From assembly GCA_050741915.1 (NCBI GenBank), contig JBOGEX010000173.1:1-20115 (forward strand): DNA of 20,115 bases. The letters are read 5' to 3'. Below the pieces are notes generated by a model. It did no database searches. It saw nothing but the letters and a program-made list of their open reading frames with translations, and was not told the DNA's origin. The stretch is from JACCTH01 sp050741915. GTDB taxonomy: Bacteria; Actinomycetota; Acidimicrobiia; Spongiisociales; ZC4RG35. This document shows, one piece after another, positions 1-7,244 of this stretch. Positions within the stretch are counted from its first letter, which is position 1, and every line of letters begins with the position of its first letter. The translations under genes and the position numbers were made by a program.

Positions 1-43
1 TTTCGGCGCGGATCCGCTCAGTAGGCGATACTCGATTCGACAT

Positions 44-94
44 AGGGTGTAGGTCTCCTTCCTCGACTAGCTCGTCAGGAGGAACCTACGCCCT
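44..94. repeat. Imperfect inverted repeat upstream of the transposase
   Basis: The arms are about 44-63 and 77-94. The right arm, reverse-complemented, reads AGGGCGTAGGTTCCTCCT and the left reads AGGGTGTAGGTCTCCTTCCT, separated by a 13-nt loop. It could form a stem-loop in RNA or be a relic of a mobile-element end. It does not resemble the presumed right end of the IS481-type element, so it is probably not that element's left terminal repeat. Nothing else was recognised in positions 1-114. Confidence 0.45.
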
Positions 95-114
95 TTGTCA
101 TTTACACCAGAGGA

Positions 115-1026
115 TTGACGCCACCGCGACGGGCGGGGTGGGAGCCGCTCCCCTCGGTCTCCGCCATCCATCGCGCCCTCCGACGGCGGGGAATGGTGGT
201 GGACCAGCCGGAGAAACGACCCCATTCCGCCTGGAAGCGTTTCGTCTGGCCCCATCCCAACGACGTCTGGCAGATCGACGCCACCCGCTGGGTCTTGGCC
301 GACCACCAGGAGATCTGGATCATGGACCTCTTGGACGACCACTCCCGCACCGCTCTCGCCGCCCGGGTCTGCACCGGACCCACCGCCGAGGCGGCCGGGG
401 AGGCCTTTTCGGAGGCGGTCTCCCGCTATGGGGTCCCGGTCCACTGTCTCTCCGACCGGGGGCTCTGCTTCACCGGCCCGAGGAGAGAGGACCAACATCG
501 TTTCGCCTCCCTCCTCCGCGCCCTCGGGGTCACCCAGCTCCTGGCCGCTCCCCATCACCCCCAGACCTGTGGCAAACTCGAACGCTTCCACCAGACTCTG
601 AAAAGGCACCTGGCCACCGAACCCTTGGCCCAAAGCCCAGAGGAGCTCCAGACCCAGCTAGATGGTTTCCTCGACTGCTACAACCACCAACGCCCTCATC
701 GCGCCCTCGGGGGAGCCACCCCGGCCGAAGCCTTTCGGGCCACTCCCCGCTCCCAACCCGAGACCGCCCCCTTGCCCCCGCCCGACCGGGTGGGGCGGCT
801 CTTGGTCAACCGGACGGGAGCCATCAGCTGGGAGGGCTATCAGATCGGAGTGGGCTTGGCCTATGCCGGCGAGCAGATCCTGGTGATCGGCCACGGTCTC
901 GAGGTCAGCCTCCACGGCCGAAACGGCCCCATCCGTCGACTCCTGATCGACCCGGAGAGACGCTATCAGCCGAGCGGCCGTCCGCCCGGACGCCCTCGTC
1001 TTCGCCAGGTAGGACCGTGCAGCTAG
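115..1026 (+). CDS. IS481-type transposase, N-terminally truncated
   Basis: This is a DDE-type (rve integrase core) transposase of about 303 residues from a TTG codon. Catalytic residues are visible as D55 in WQIDATRW, D114 in SDRG and E156 in the GKLERFHQTLK block, followed by the YNHQRPHRALGGATPAEA motif typical of IS481 proteins. The protein begins at the tail of the second helix-turn-helix segment (PSVSAIHRALRRRG). The earlier N-terminal DNA-binding domain usually found in the family is missing, and the frame is closed by a stop at 43-45. No left terminal repeat matching the presumed right end is seen nearby, so the copy looks 5'-truncated and probably inactive, although its catalytic triad is intact. 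It lies 95 bp from the convergent dppC-type gene. The family call is strong; the truncation is inferred from typical family length. Confidence 0.82.
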   Translation: MTPPRRAGWEPLPSVSAIHRALRRRGMVVDQPEKRPHSAWKRFVWPHPNDVWQIDATRWVLADHQEIWIMDLLDDHSRTALAARVCTGPTAEAAGEAFSEAVSRYGVPVHCLSDRGLCFTGPRREDQHRFASLLRALGVTQLLAAPHHPQTCGKLERFHQTLKRHLATEPLAQSPEELQTQLDGFLDCYNHQRPHRALGGATPAEAFRATPRSQPETAPLPPPDRVGRLLVNRTGAISWEGYQIGVGLAYAGEQILVIGHGLEVSLHGRNGPIRRLLIDPERRYQPSGRPPGRPRLRQVGPCS

Positions 1027-1050
1027 CTTTGGGAGGAAACCCAGCCACGA

Positions 1051-1078
1051 GTGTCAGCGATGTCGCGACACATCACAA
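1051..1078 (+). mobile_element. Probable right end of the IS481-type element
   Basis: Just after the transposase stop lies GTGTCAGCGATGTCGCGACA (1051-1070), containing the perfect palindrome TGTCGCGACA (1061-1070) and running on into CATCACA. Sequences of this style commonly border IS481 transposases. The assignment is supported by the neighbouring sequence. From about 1079 the DNA matches the hairpin module found after boxB, but the other half of that hairpin is replaced by this segment, as expected if the element joined inside it. The exact end is uncertain by a few bases. Confidence 0.5.
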
Positions 1079-1109
1079 TGCGGTTTCCGCAGCGCAGAGC
1101 ATTAGGTTT
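1079..1109 (-). repeat. Half copy of a dispersed terminator/REP-like module after dppC
   Basis: The 17-mer TGCGGTTTCCGCAGCGC, a 3-nt divergent stretch and GCATTAGGTTT match the reverse complement of the hairpin downstream of boxB at 14975-15028. Both copies begin within a few to about 20 nt of a stop codon and are oriented the same way relative to the gene they follow. Here only the 5' half and the TGCGG/CCGCA apex are left. The distal arm is replaced by the IS481 right end. It may have been the terminator of the peptide-transport operon. Confidence 0.55.
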
Positions 1110-1121
1110 CGTTAAAGGCGG

Positions 1122-2060
1122 TTAGCGGCTGCGAAGCTTGGGATCGAGGGCGTCGCGGAGGCCGTCGCCGATGAAGTTGACACTCATCACTGCCAGCATG
1201 ATCAACACCCCCGGAGCAAGAACCCAGGCCGCATTGAGCTGGAGATAGTTGCGACCATCGAAGACCAGCCGCCCCCAGGTGGGGAAGCTGGCAGGGAAGC
1301 CAAGTCCAAGGAAGGACAGGGCCGACTCGGTGATGATCGCCGCCGCCACCCCCAGGGCAGCCGAGACCATCACCGGGCTGAGCGTGTTGGGGAGGATGTG
1401 GCGCATGATCACGTTGCGTTTGCGGGTGCCGATGCTGTGGGCGGCGAGGACGAACTCCTCTTCCTTGATCGAGAGAACATCGCCCCGGACCACCCGGGCC
1501 GTTTGCATCCAACTGGTGGCGCCGATGATGAAGACGACCAAGATGAAGATGCCCACGTTCTCGCCAAAGGCGTTCTTCAGGCTTTCCCGGAACAACATGA
1601 TTACCACTAGCAATAGCGGCAGGATTGGCAGGGCCAGGAAGAGATCGGTAAGCCGCATGAGGGGCCCGTCGAGCCTCTTGAAGAACCCGGCAACGATCCC
1701 GATGCCAGTTCCGAGAACGAGTCCAAAGAGCATGGCCGCAAAGCCGACCGCCAGCGAGATGCGGCCCCCGACGAGGACCCGGGCCAAGACGTCCCGGCCC
1801 AGGTTGTCGGTGCCGAAGAGATGGTCGGCCGAGGGGGGCTGATTGGCGGAGAGGGTGTCGATCTCGAAGGGGTCGAGCGAGTAGATGTAGGGTCCGACGG
1901 CGCTGGCCAGGACGATGAAGACCAGAAGGACCAATCCAACGATGGCTCCCTTGTGCCGTTTGAACTGACGCCAGACATCCTGACGAAGGGATCGATATTT
2001 TTCACCCGGCTGTGGCTTCAGCTCCGGTGTTGTCTCAACCCGCTCCTGTGTGGTGGCTAT
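1122..2060 (-). CDS. dppC: Peptide ABC transporter permease, DppC/OppC type
   Basis: Inner-membrane subunit of an oligopeptide/dipeptide importer. Family marks are the HLFGTDNLGRDVLARV segment after the first membrane helix, several hydrophobic segments, and the cytoplasmic EAA loop (AAHSIGTRKRNVIMRHILPN) that docks on the ATPases. The start is odd. The nearest canonical codon is TTG at 1932-1934, but the open frame upstream encodes a typical DppC N-terminus (DVWRQFKRHKGAIVGLV) that this start would cut off. Reading back to the in-frame stop at 2070-2072, no ATG, GTG or TTG occurs. The best-placed codon is ATA at 2058-2060, six bases after an AGGAG, immediately after the upstream permease stop. 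I therefore give the longer span. The formal alternative is 1122-1934. The true start could be ATA, or an ATG changed by mutation or a base-call error. It is the last gene of the operon. Confidence 0.85.
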   Translation of the reverse strand: MATTQERVETTPELKPQPGEKYRSLRQDVWRQFKRHKGAIVGLVLLVFIVLASAVGPYIYSLDPFEIDTLSANQPPSADHLFGTDNLGRDVLARVLVGGRISLAVGFAAMLFGLVLGTGIGIVAGFFKRLDGPLMRLTDLFLALPILPLLLVVIMLFRESLKNAFGENVGIFILVVFIIGATSWMQTARVVRGDVLSIKEEEFVLAAHSIGTRKRNVIMRHILPNTLSPVMVSAALGVAAAIITESALSFLGLGFPASFPTWGRLVFDGRNYLQLNAAWVLAPGVLIMLAVMSVNFIGDGLRDALDPKLRSR

Positions 2061-2074
2061 TTCAGACTCCTATC

Positions 2075-3088
2075 TCAATCATATCGGATGCGCGGGTCAA
2101 GGACCCCGTAGGTGACGTCGGCCAGCAGATTGAAGACGACTATGAGGACAGCGAAAATAAACGTCAAGGTCTGCACCATCGGTACATCGGACTGTCCAAT
2201 CGCGGTGATCAGCAGGGCCCCGATCCCGTTGATGCGGAAGATCTGCTCGGTGATGATGGCCCCTCCGAAGATGCCGGGGACCTGGAGCGCGATCAGCGTG
2301 ACGACAGGGATGAGGCTATTGCGCATCACATGGGTGAGTACGACTCTCTTCTCGCTGAGGCCCTTGGAGCGGGCGGTGCGGACGTAGTCCTCATTGAGAT
2401 TGTCGAGTATCGAGGCCCTGGTAAAGCGGCTTAAGGCCGCAGTATTGAACAAGGTCAGCACCGCTACGGGCATTGCCATCTGCTTGATTTGCAGCAGGAG
2501 AGTGTCCCAGCTGTTGACTACCAGGTTGGTTGCATAAAAGGAAGGAAACCAATCGAGGGTGACGCTAAAGACGACGATCGCCAAGAGGCCCGTGAAGAAG
2601 GTCGGCGCCGAGAATCCGATCATGGTGACAAAGGTCCCGATATTGTCGAAGGCCGAGTACTGCTTGTAGGCGGAGATCACACCGATGGGGATGGCGATGA
2701 TGATGCCGAGGATCAACGCTAGGCCGAGAACCCACAGCGTCTGTGGTAGTCGTTGGTAGATCACGTCGATGGCGGGAGCCCGCGAGGACCAAGAAATGAT
2801 CCGAGCCCGATTCTCGCAGTCACCAATGCAGGTGTTGAAGATCGAATCTATGAGGTGAAGCGGCTCATTGATGAACATGAGGCGCGACCATTTGAGCCAC
2901 TTGATCAGGAAGGGGTCGTTGAGACCCAGCGACTCACGGATTCTCTCCTTGACCTCGGCAGGGATAGTGAGAGGGAGCTGTGCGGCCGGGTCACCTGGGG
3001 CTAGGTCGAGAATGGCGAAGATGATCAGGCTGATGACTATCAGAGTGGGTATGGCGAAGAGCGTACGCCGGACTAGATACTGCGCCAT
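2075..3088 (-). CDS. dppB: Peptide ABC transporter permease, DppB/OppB type
   Basis: Inner-membrane permease of 337 residues, the usual family length. It begins MAQYLVRRTLFAIPTLIVIS, a classic DppB N-terminus with the first membrane helix at about 9-29. The EAA loop is at about 235-261 (YVRTARSKGLSEKRVV then THVMRNSLIP), and the C-terminus ends VLDPRIRYD as usual. An extracytoplasmic stretch at about 65-105 carries two cysteines (C87, C91), which could form a disulfide. The ATG at 3088 is preceded by GATAGG. It pairs with the DppC-type subunit immediately downstream, whose likely start is only about 14 nt beyond this stop, suggesting translational coupling. Confidence 0.93.
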   Translation of the reverse strand: MAQYLVRRTLFAIPTLIVISLIIFAILDLAPGDPAAQLPLTIPAEVKERIRESLGLNDPFLIKWLKWSRLMFINEPLHLIDSIFNTCIGDCENRARIISWSSRAPAIDVIYQRLPQTLWVLGLALILGIIIAIPIGVISAYKQYSAFDNIGTFVTMIGFSAPTFFTGLLAIVVFSVTLDWFPSFYATNLVVNSWDTLLLQIKQMAMPVAVLTLFNTAALSRFTRASILDNLNEDYVRTARSKGLSEKRVVLTHVMRNSLIPVVTLIALQVPGIFGGAIITEQIFRINGIGALLITAIGQSDVPMVQTLTFIFAVLIVVFNLLADVTYGVLDPRIRYD

Positions 3089-3116
3089 GGCCTATCGATC
3101 ATTTCGAGCGAGAAGA

Positions 3117-3163
3117 TGACGAGAGAGCCTCCCAGGTTGGTCCCGAAAGGCTCTCTCGTGTCA
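3117..3163 (-). terminator. Strong hairpin between binding-protein gene and permeases
   Basis: A perfect 12-bp inverted repeat, ACGAGAGAGCCT (3119-3130) and AGGCTCTCTCGT (3148-3159), with a 17-nt loop. It can be extended by TGA/TCA pairing past a 2-nt bulge. It lies about 30 nt after the binding-protein stop and 29 nt before dppB. There is no following U-run, so it is more likely a 3'-end stabiliser or partial terminator that lowers permease expression relative to the binding protein than a full terminator. Confidence 0.6.
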
Positions 3164-3189
3164 TTAGTTCAGCTCTTGACTAGCGGCTT

Positions 3190-4992
3190 CTAACCGCGGG
3201 TCCATTCCTCGATGTTCCAGTACTCGGAGTCCCAGCCGTTGAGGTCACCGACCCCTTGGATCGAGTTGGCGAACGCCGATACGTTCCCGCGGTGGATCAG
3301 TGGGACGATGGCTCCGCTTCCTACAACCAGGTCGTTCAGCTGGATCACCAGATCATTACGAGCCGGATCATCCAGCCCGGTCTGGGACAACTCCGTCCAG
3401 AGAGCGTCGTACTCCTCGCTTGAGTAGCGGGGAATGTTTCCTCCGGCATAGTTATTGGTTGATTCGGGGATCTGAGCCGTGATGTACCCCACCATGTAAC
3501 TCTGCGGGTCGGGGCTCGATGAGCCGTTGGTGAACATCTCGATGTCGGTGAAGAACTTCCAGATGGAAGCATCGCTGGCGTTGGTACCGTCGAAGAAGAG
3601 ACCTGCGTCCTCGTTCCTCATGTTGGCAACGACGCCAATCTCCGCCCAGTAGCTCTCAATCAGCGCCTGGTTCGACTGGCGCACGGCGTTGGTCGACGTG
3701 ACGAAGTCGAACTCGAGGGGGGTGCCGTTCCACTCCCGAACCCCGTCGCCGTCGCTATCAACTGCCCCGATCTCGTCGAGGAGAGCATTAGCTCCCTCGA
3801 TGTCCTGGGTCAGGCATGCATCGAGGTTGGTTGAGGCCTGATCGCCCACCGGCCAGATGTTGCAGGTGGCGACTCCGGAGGGGCCGTAACCCACCGCCAC
3901 CAGCTCTTCACGGTTGATCGCCATCGACAGGGCACGGATCAAATCCGGGTTGTCGAAGAAGACCGGGTTGGGGTTGGAGCCCTCCGCGTAGTCGGAGCGG
4001 TCGCCGTCGTCGGCGGGATCGGTCTGGTTGAAGTTGAGGTGTTCAACGTTGGCCGTGAACGCCACCTTGACGACGCCGTTGCCGGCCGCCTCCATCGGGG
4101 CGATGATCTCGGGGGCCACCTGGAGGTTCCATCCGTAGTCGGCCTCACCGATCTCGAGGACCGAGCGAGCCGAGGCCTCGGCGTCGCCTCCACCCTTGAT
4201 CGTCACGGTGCCGAAGAACGGCCGACCTTCTGCCACACCCCGATAGTTGGGATTCATGGCGTAGGTGACGGTGTCCTCGGGTCGGAGCTCGGTCACCATG
4301 TAGGGACCGGTGCCGATCGGGGCGAAGTTCTGCTCGGTACAGGTTTTGGCTGCTTCGCCGACGCAGTCGGCGAACTGTGCCATCTGCAGGATCGGCTGCT
4401 GGAAGGTCACAAAGTGAACGAACGGGAATGGTTGCGGTTCCAGGAAGGTGACGGTGACTGTCAGCTCGTCATCTGCCACGACGCTCGAGACGGTCGTGAA
4501 GTCTTGCGAGCATCCGGTCAGCTCATCGATGCAGTACTCCCAAGTAAAGACGACATCGTCTGCCGTCACCGGTGACCCGTCCGACCACAGGAGGCCCTCC
4601 TGGAGCGTCCATGTGATCGAGCTGAAGTCGTCGGCAATTCCGCCGTTCTCCTGCGAGGGGATTTCGGCTGCCAACGAGGCCACGAGCTCGCCAGCGGGAC
4701 TCCATTCCGCCAGCGGTTCGAGGACGAGAGACCCGGCGAGCAGGTCCTTAGTCCCAGTCGAGAGGTAAGCATTGGCTTGAGAAGGCGCCTGCCACTGCAA
4801 AAGCAGCAGTTCGCCACCTTGGCCTGCCTCACTCGTCATGGGCTCGGTGGTCTCGGTGGGGGCTTCGGTAGTGGCTGCTCCTGGTTCGGTGGTTGCGGTT
4901 CCATCGGCGGTGGTCTCGGTGGTGCCAGTGGCACAGGCCGCGAGGAAGAGCGCAAAGGCCGCGAACAGGCTCAGCCATTGCCATCGTTTCAT
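3190..4992 (-). CDS. Peptide ABC transporter substrate-binding lipoprotein
   Basis: Extracytoplasmic solute-binding protein of family 5 (SBP_bac_5, DppA/OppA-like), 600 residues. The N-terminus MKRWQWLSLFAAFALFLAAC is a lipoprotein signal with lipobox LAAC and lipidated Cys20. It is followed by a Thr/Glu/Ala-rich linker to about residue 55, a style common in actinobacterial lipoproteins. The family motif around WTLQEGLLWSDGSPVTADDV and the later GTGPYMV segment are clear. ATG at 4992 is chosen because GGAGGAGA lies about 8 nt upstream and the signal peptide begins there. The frame continues open further upstream, but that part looks non-coding. It sits between the ATPase genes and the permease genes, so it supplies ligand to this transporter. 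The substrate is probably a peptide or acyl-peptide, not defined by sequence. Confidence 0.93.
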   Translation of the reverse strand: MKRWQWLSLFAAFALFLAACATGTTETTADGTATTEPGAATTEAPTETTEPMTSEAGQGGELLLLQWQAPSQANAYLSTGTKDLLAGSLVLEPLAEWSPAGELVASLAAEIPSQENGGIADDFSSITWTLQEGLLWSDGSPVTADDVVFTWEYCIDELTGCSQDFTTVSSVVADDELTVTVTFLEPQPFPFVHFVTFQQPILQMAQFADCVGEAAKTCTEQNFAPIGTGPYMVTELRPEDTVTYAMNPNYRGVAEGRPFFGTVTIKGGGDAEASARSVLEIGEADYGWNLQVAPEIIAPMEAAGNGVVKVAFTANVEHLNFNQTDPADDGDRSDYAEGSNPNPVFFDNPDLIRALSMAINREELVAVGYGPSGVATCNIWPVGDQASTNLDACLTQDIEGANALLDEIGAVDSDGDGVREWNGTPLEFDFVTSTNAVRQSNQALIESYWAEIGVVANMRNEDAGLFFDGTNASDASIWKFFTDIEMFTNGSSSPDPQSYMVGYITAQIPESTNNYAGGNIPRYSSEEYDALWTELSQTGLDDPARNDLVIQLNDLVVGSGAIVPLIHRGNVSAFANSIQGVGDLNGWDSEYWNIEEWTRG

Positions 4993-5126
4993 TAAGTTGT
5001 CTCCTCCATATAGAGAGATTTGTCCTACATATGTCGGGACGAGCTTCCGTATGCCGGATCGATCGCCCGACAGCAGGTGACGGTACCAGCCTTCCTGACG
5101 CTGGGAAAGCGAAACGCGTCCGGACG

Positions 5127-6203
5127 CTACTCCTGCCCGGCCAGGATTGGCCCAGCAGAAGCCGACGTAACCGAGGTGTCGGGAGTGTCCTCGGCGAAGT
5201 GGCAAGCCACCCAGTGCCCCGTTTCGAGTTGACGCCACTCGGGAATCTCGGAGACGCAGCGCTCCTGGGCCATGGGGCAGCGGGTGTTGAACGGGCACCC
5301 GGGCGGGGGATTGGCGGGGCTTGGAATGTCGCCTTCGAGGATGACCCGCTTACGGACGGCCTCGATCTTGGGATCAGGCACCGGGACGGCAGAAAGCAGG
5401 GCCCGGGTGTAGGGGTGCTTGGGGTGGCTGTAGAGGCGATTGCAGTTGGCCAACTCCATGATCCGGCCGAGGTACATCACCGCCACTCGGTCGGCAATGT
5501 GACGCACCATTGAAAGATCGTGAGAGATGAACAGGTAAGTGAGGTTGAGCATCCCTTGCAGGTTCTCGAGCAGGTTGACCACCTGGGCCTGGATCGAGAC
5601 ATCGAGGGCAGCAATAGGCTCGTCACAAACTATGAAGTCGGGGTTGAGAGCGATCGCCCGCGCAATCCCGATCCGCTGCCTCTGGCCGCCCGAGAACTCA
5701 TGGGGATAGCGGTTGGCATGTTTGGGCGCCAGGCCCACCAGGCTCAGCAGCTCCACGATTCTCTGCTCCTGGTCGTCTCCCTTGGAGACGTTGTGCTCGC
5801 GCAGTGGTTCGGCGATGATCGAGCCCACCGTCATTCTCGGATTGAGCGAGGCGTGGGGATCCTGGAATACCATCTGCATTTGCGGGCGGAGCCGGCGCAT
5901 CTTCTCCGGATCGAGAGTTGTCAACTCTTGCCGCTCGAAGGTGACGCTTCCCTCGGTGGCCTTGTCGAGTTGGAGGATCACCCGCCCGGTGGTCGATTTG
6001 CCGGAGCCGCTCTCGCCCACGAGCCCGAGGGTTTCTCCGCGGAAGATGTCGAAAGTGACGCCATCGACCGCCTTGACCGCTCCCACCTGGCGGCGCAGCA
6101 CCCCTTGCATGATCGGGAAATGCTTTTTCAAGCCCTTCACGCTGACCAGGGCTTCGGTGGCAGGGGCGGTGGCGCCGGTTCGCTCGACTGTGCTACTGGT
6201 CAT
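5127..6203 (-). CDS. oppF: Oligopeptide ABC transporter ATP-binding protein, OppF/DppF type
   Basis: Cytoplasmic ATPase of a peptide importer, 358 residues from ATG at 6203. Walker A GESGSGKS is at 63-70, the Q-loop at VFQDPHASLNP, the ABC signature FSGGQRQR at 170-177 and Walker B FIVCDEP at 190-196. The C-terminal oligopeptide-transporter domain contains the cysteine cluster around CPFNTRCPMAQERC, which in some family members binds an iron-sulfur cluster. ATG at 6203 is preferred over an earlier in-frame start because it lies 2 nt after the stop of the partner ATPase, giving tight operon spacing. The two ATPases are encoded before the binding protein and permeases, the reverse of the common dppABCDF order. 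Confidence 0.93.
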   Translation of the reverse strand: MTSSTVERTGATAPATEALVSVKGLKKHFPIMQGVLRRQVGAVKAVDGVTFDIFRGETLGLVGESGSGKSTTGRVILQLDKATEGSVTFERQELTTLDPEKMRRLRPQMQMVFQDPHASLNPRMTVGSIIAEPLREHNVSKGDDQEQRIVELLSLVGLAPKHANRYPHEFSGGQRQRIGIARAIALNPDFIVCDEPIAALDVSIQAQVVNLLENLQGMLNLTYLFISHDLSMVRHIADRVAVMYLGRIMELANCNRLYSHPKHPYTRALLSAVPVPDPKIEAVRKRVILEGDIPSPANPPPGCPFNTRCPMAQERCVSEIPEWRQLETGHWVACHFAEDTPDTSVTSASAGPILAGQE

Positions 6204-6205
6204 CT

Positions 6206-7198
6206 TTATCGGGGTCTCTCGTTGTCGATATCCCACCAACAGGCGGCGCTATGTCCCTCGCCCACGAGGAGCAAGGGCGGGTTTTCGGCGCGGCAGCGAT
6301 CAAAGACGTAAGGGCAGCGGGGAGCGAACGGGCAGCTATCGGGCTTCTGATAGAGACTGGGAGGTTGGCCTTTGATGTTGATTAGTGAGGAGCCCTTCTG
6401 GTCGAGGCGAGGGATCGAGCCGAGCAGACCTATCGTGTAGGGGTGCTGGGGGTTGGCGTACAACTCGCCCACCGGGGCCTCTTCGACGATCTGGCCCCCG
6501 TACATGACGAGCACCCGGTCGGCCAGGCCCGCCACCACCCCGAGATCGTGGGTGATCCAGATGACGGCCGTGTTCAGTTTCTCCCGCAAGTCCCGCACGA
6601 TCTCGATGATCTGGGCCTGGATTGTCACGTCGAGAGCCGTGGTGGGCTCGTCGGCGATCAGAACCCGGGGCGAGCAGGCGAGGGACATGGCGATCATGAC
6701 CCTTTGGCGCATGCCACCCGACAGTTCGTGGGGATAGGAGGCAAGGCGCTTCTTTGCCCCCGGGATCCCGACCAGTTTGAGGAGATCGATGGCCTTCTGC
6801 TCTCGTTCCTTATCGGGGAGGTCGGTGTGGATGCCGAGCGACTCCATGATTTGATAGCCGATGGTCAAGACCGGGTTGAGCGAGGTGAGGGGATCCTGGA
6901 AGATGAAGCCGATCCGTCCCCCGCGAACGTGGCGCAGATCCTCGAGTTCCAGGCTGAGCAGGTCCTGGCCATCGAACATCGCCTCGCCAGAAACGATCTC
7001 CCCTGGTGGCATGGGGATGAGCCGGAGGAGTGACATCATCGTCACGCTCTTGCCCGATCCGCTTTCGCCGACGACGCCGAGGAATTCGCCCCGATTGAGA
7101 GTGAAGGTGACTCCGTTGACGGCGTGAACTGTCCCGTCCTGAGTGTGGAACTGCGTCTGCAGGTCCTTGACTTCGAGTATCGGAGTGCGACTGGTCAC
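6206..7198 (-). CDS. oppD: Oligopeptide ABC transporter ATP-binding protein, OppD/DppD type
   Basis: The second ATPase of the importer, 330 residues with a GTG start at 7198. Walker A GESGSGKS is at 44-51, the Q-loop around FIFQDPLTSLNP, signature LSGGMRQR at 159-166, Walker B VLIADEP at 179-185 and the switch histidine in ITHDLG at about 217. The C-terminal domain has the typical four-cysteine arrangement (C289, C295, C302, C320), similar to peptide-transporter ATPases reported to hold a [4Fe-4S] cluster. It probably forms a heterodimer with the adjacent OppF-type protein. It follows the M20 amidohydrolase gene by 46 bp and is likely cotranscribed with it. Confidence 0.93.
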   Translation of the reverse strand: MTSRTPILEVKDLQTQFHTQDGTVHAVNGVTFTLNRGEFLGVVGESGSGKSVTMMSLLRLIPMPPGEIVSGEAMFDGQDLLSLELEDLRHVRGGRIGFIFQDPLTSLNPVLTIGYQIMESLGIHTDLPDKEREQKAIDLLKLVGIPGAKKRLASYPHELSGGMRQRVMIAMSLACSPRVLIADEPTTALDVTIQAQIIEIVRDLREKLNTAVIWITHDLGVVAGLADRVLVMYGGQIVEEAPVGELYANPQHPYTIGLLGSIPRLDQKGSSLINIKGQPPSLYQKPDSCPFAPRCPYVFDRCRAENPPLLLVGEGHSAACWWDIDNERPR

Positions 7199-7244
7199 GG
7201 TCTTTCGCGCTTTCTGTGCGGAGGCAGCGTATCCCTTCGGCGGC

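Noticed and set aside
138..1115. Long plus-strand frame overlapping the transposase
   Set aside because: It is proline/arginine-rich with no recognisable family and lies wholly over the DDE transposase in another frame; a GC-rich shadow.
5116..5127. GCGTCCGGACGC palindrome at the end of oppF
   Set aside because: It is a perfect 12-bp palindrome, but it ends in the oppF stop codon, has no associated promoter elements or repeat copies, and is likely chance in GC-rich DNA.
4993..5298. N-terminal extension of the binding-protein gene upstream of 4992
   Set aside because: The frame is open but reads as non-coding, and the lipoprotein signal with a good Shine-Dalgarno starts at 4992.
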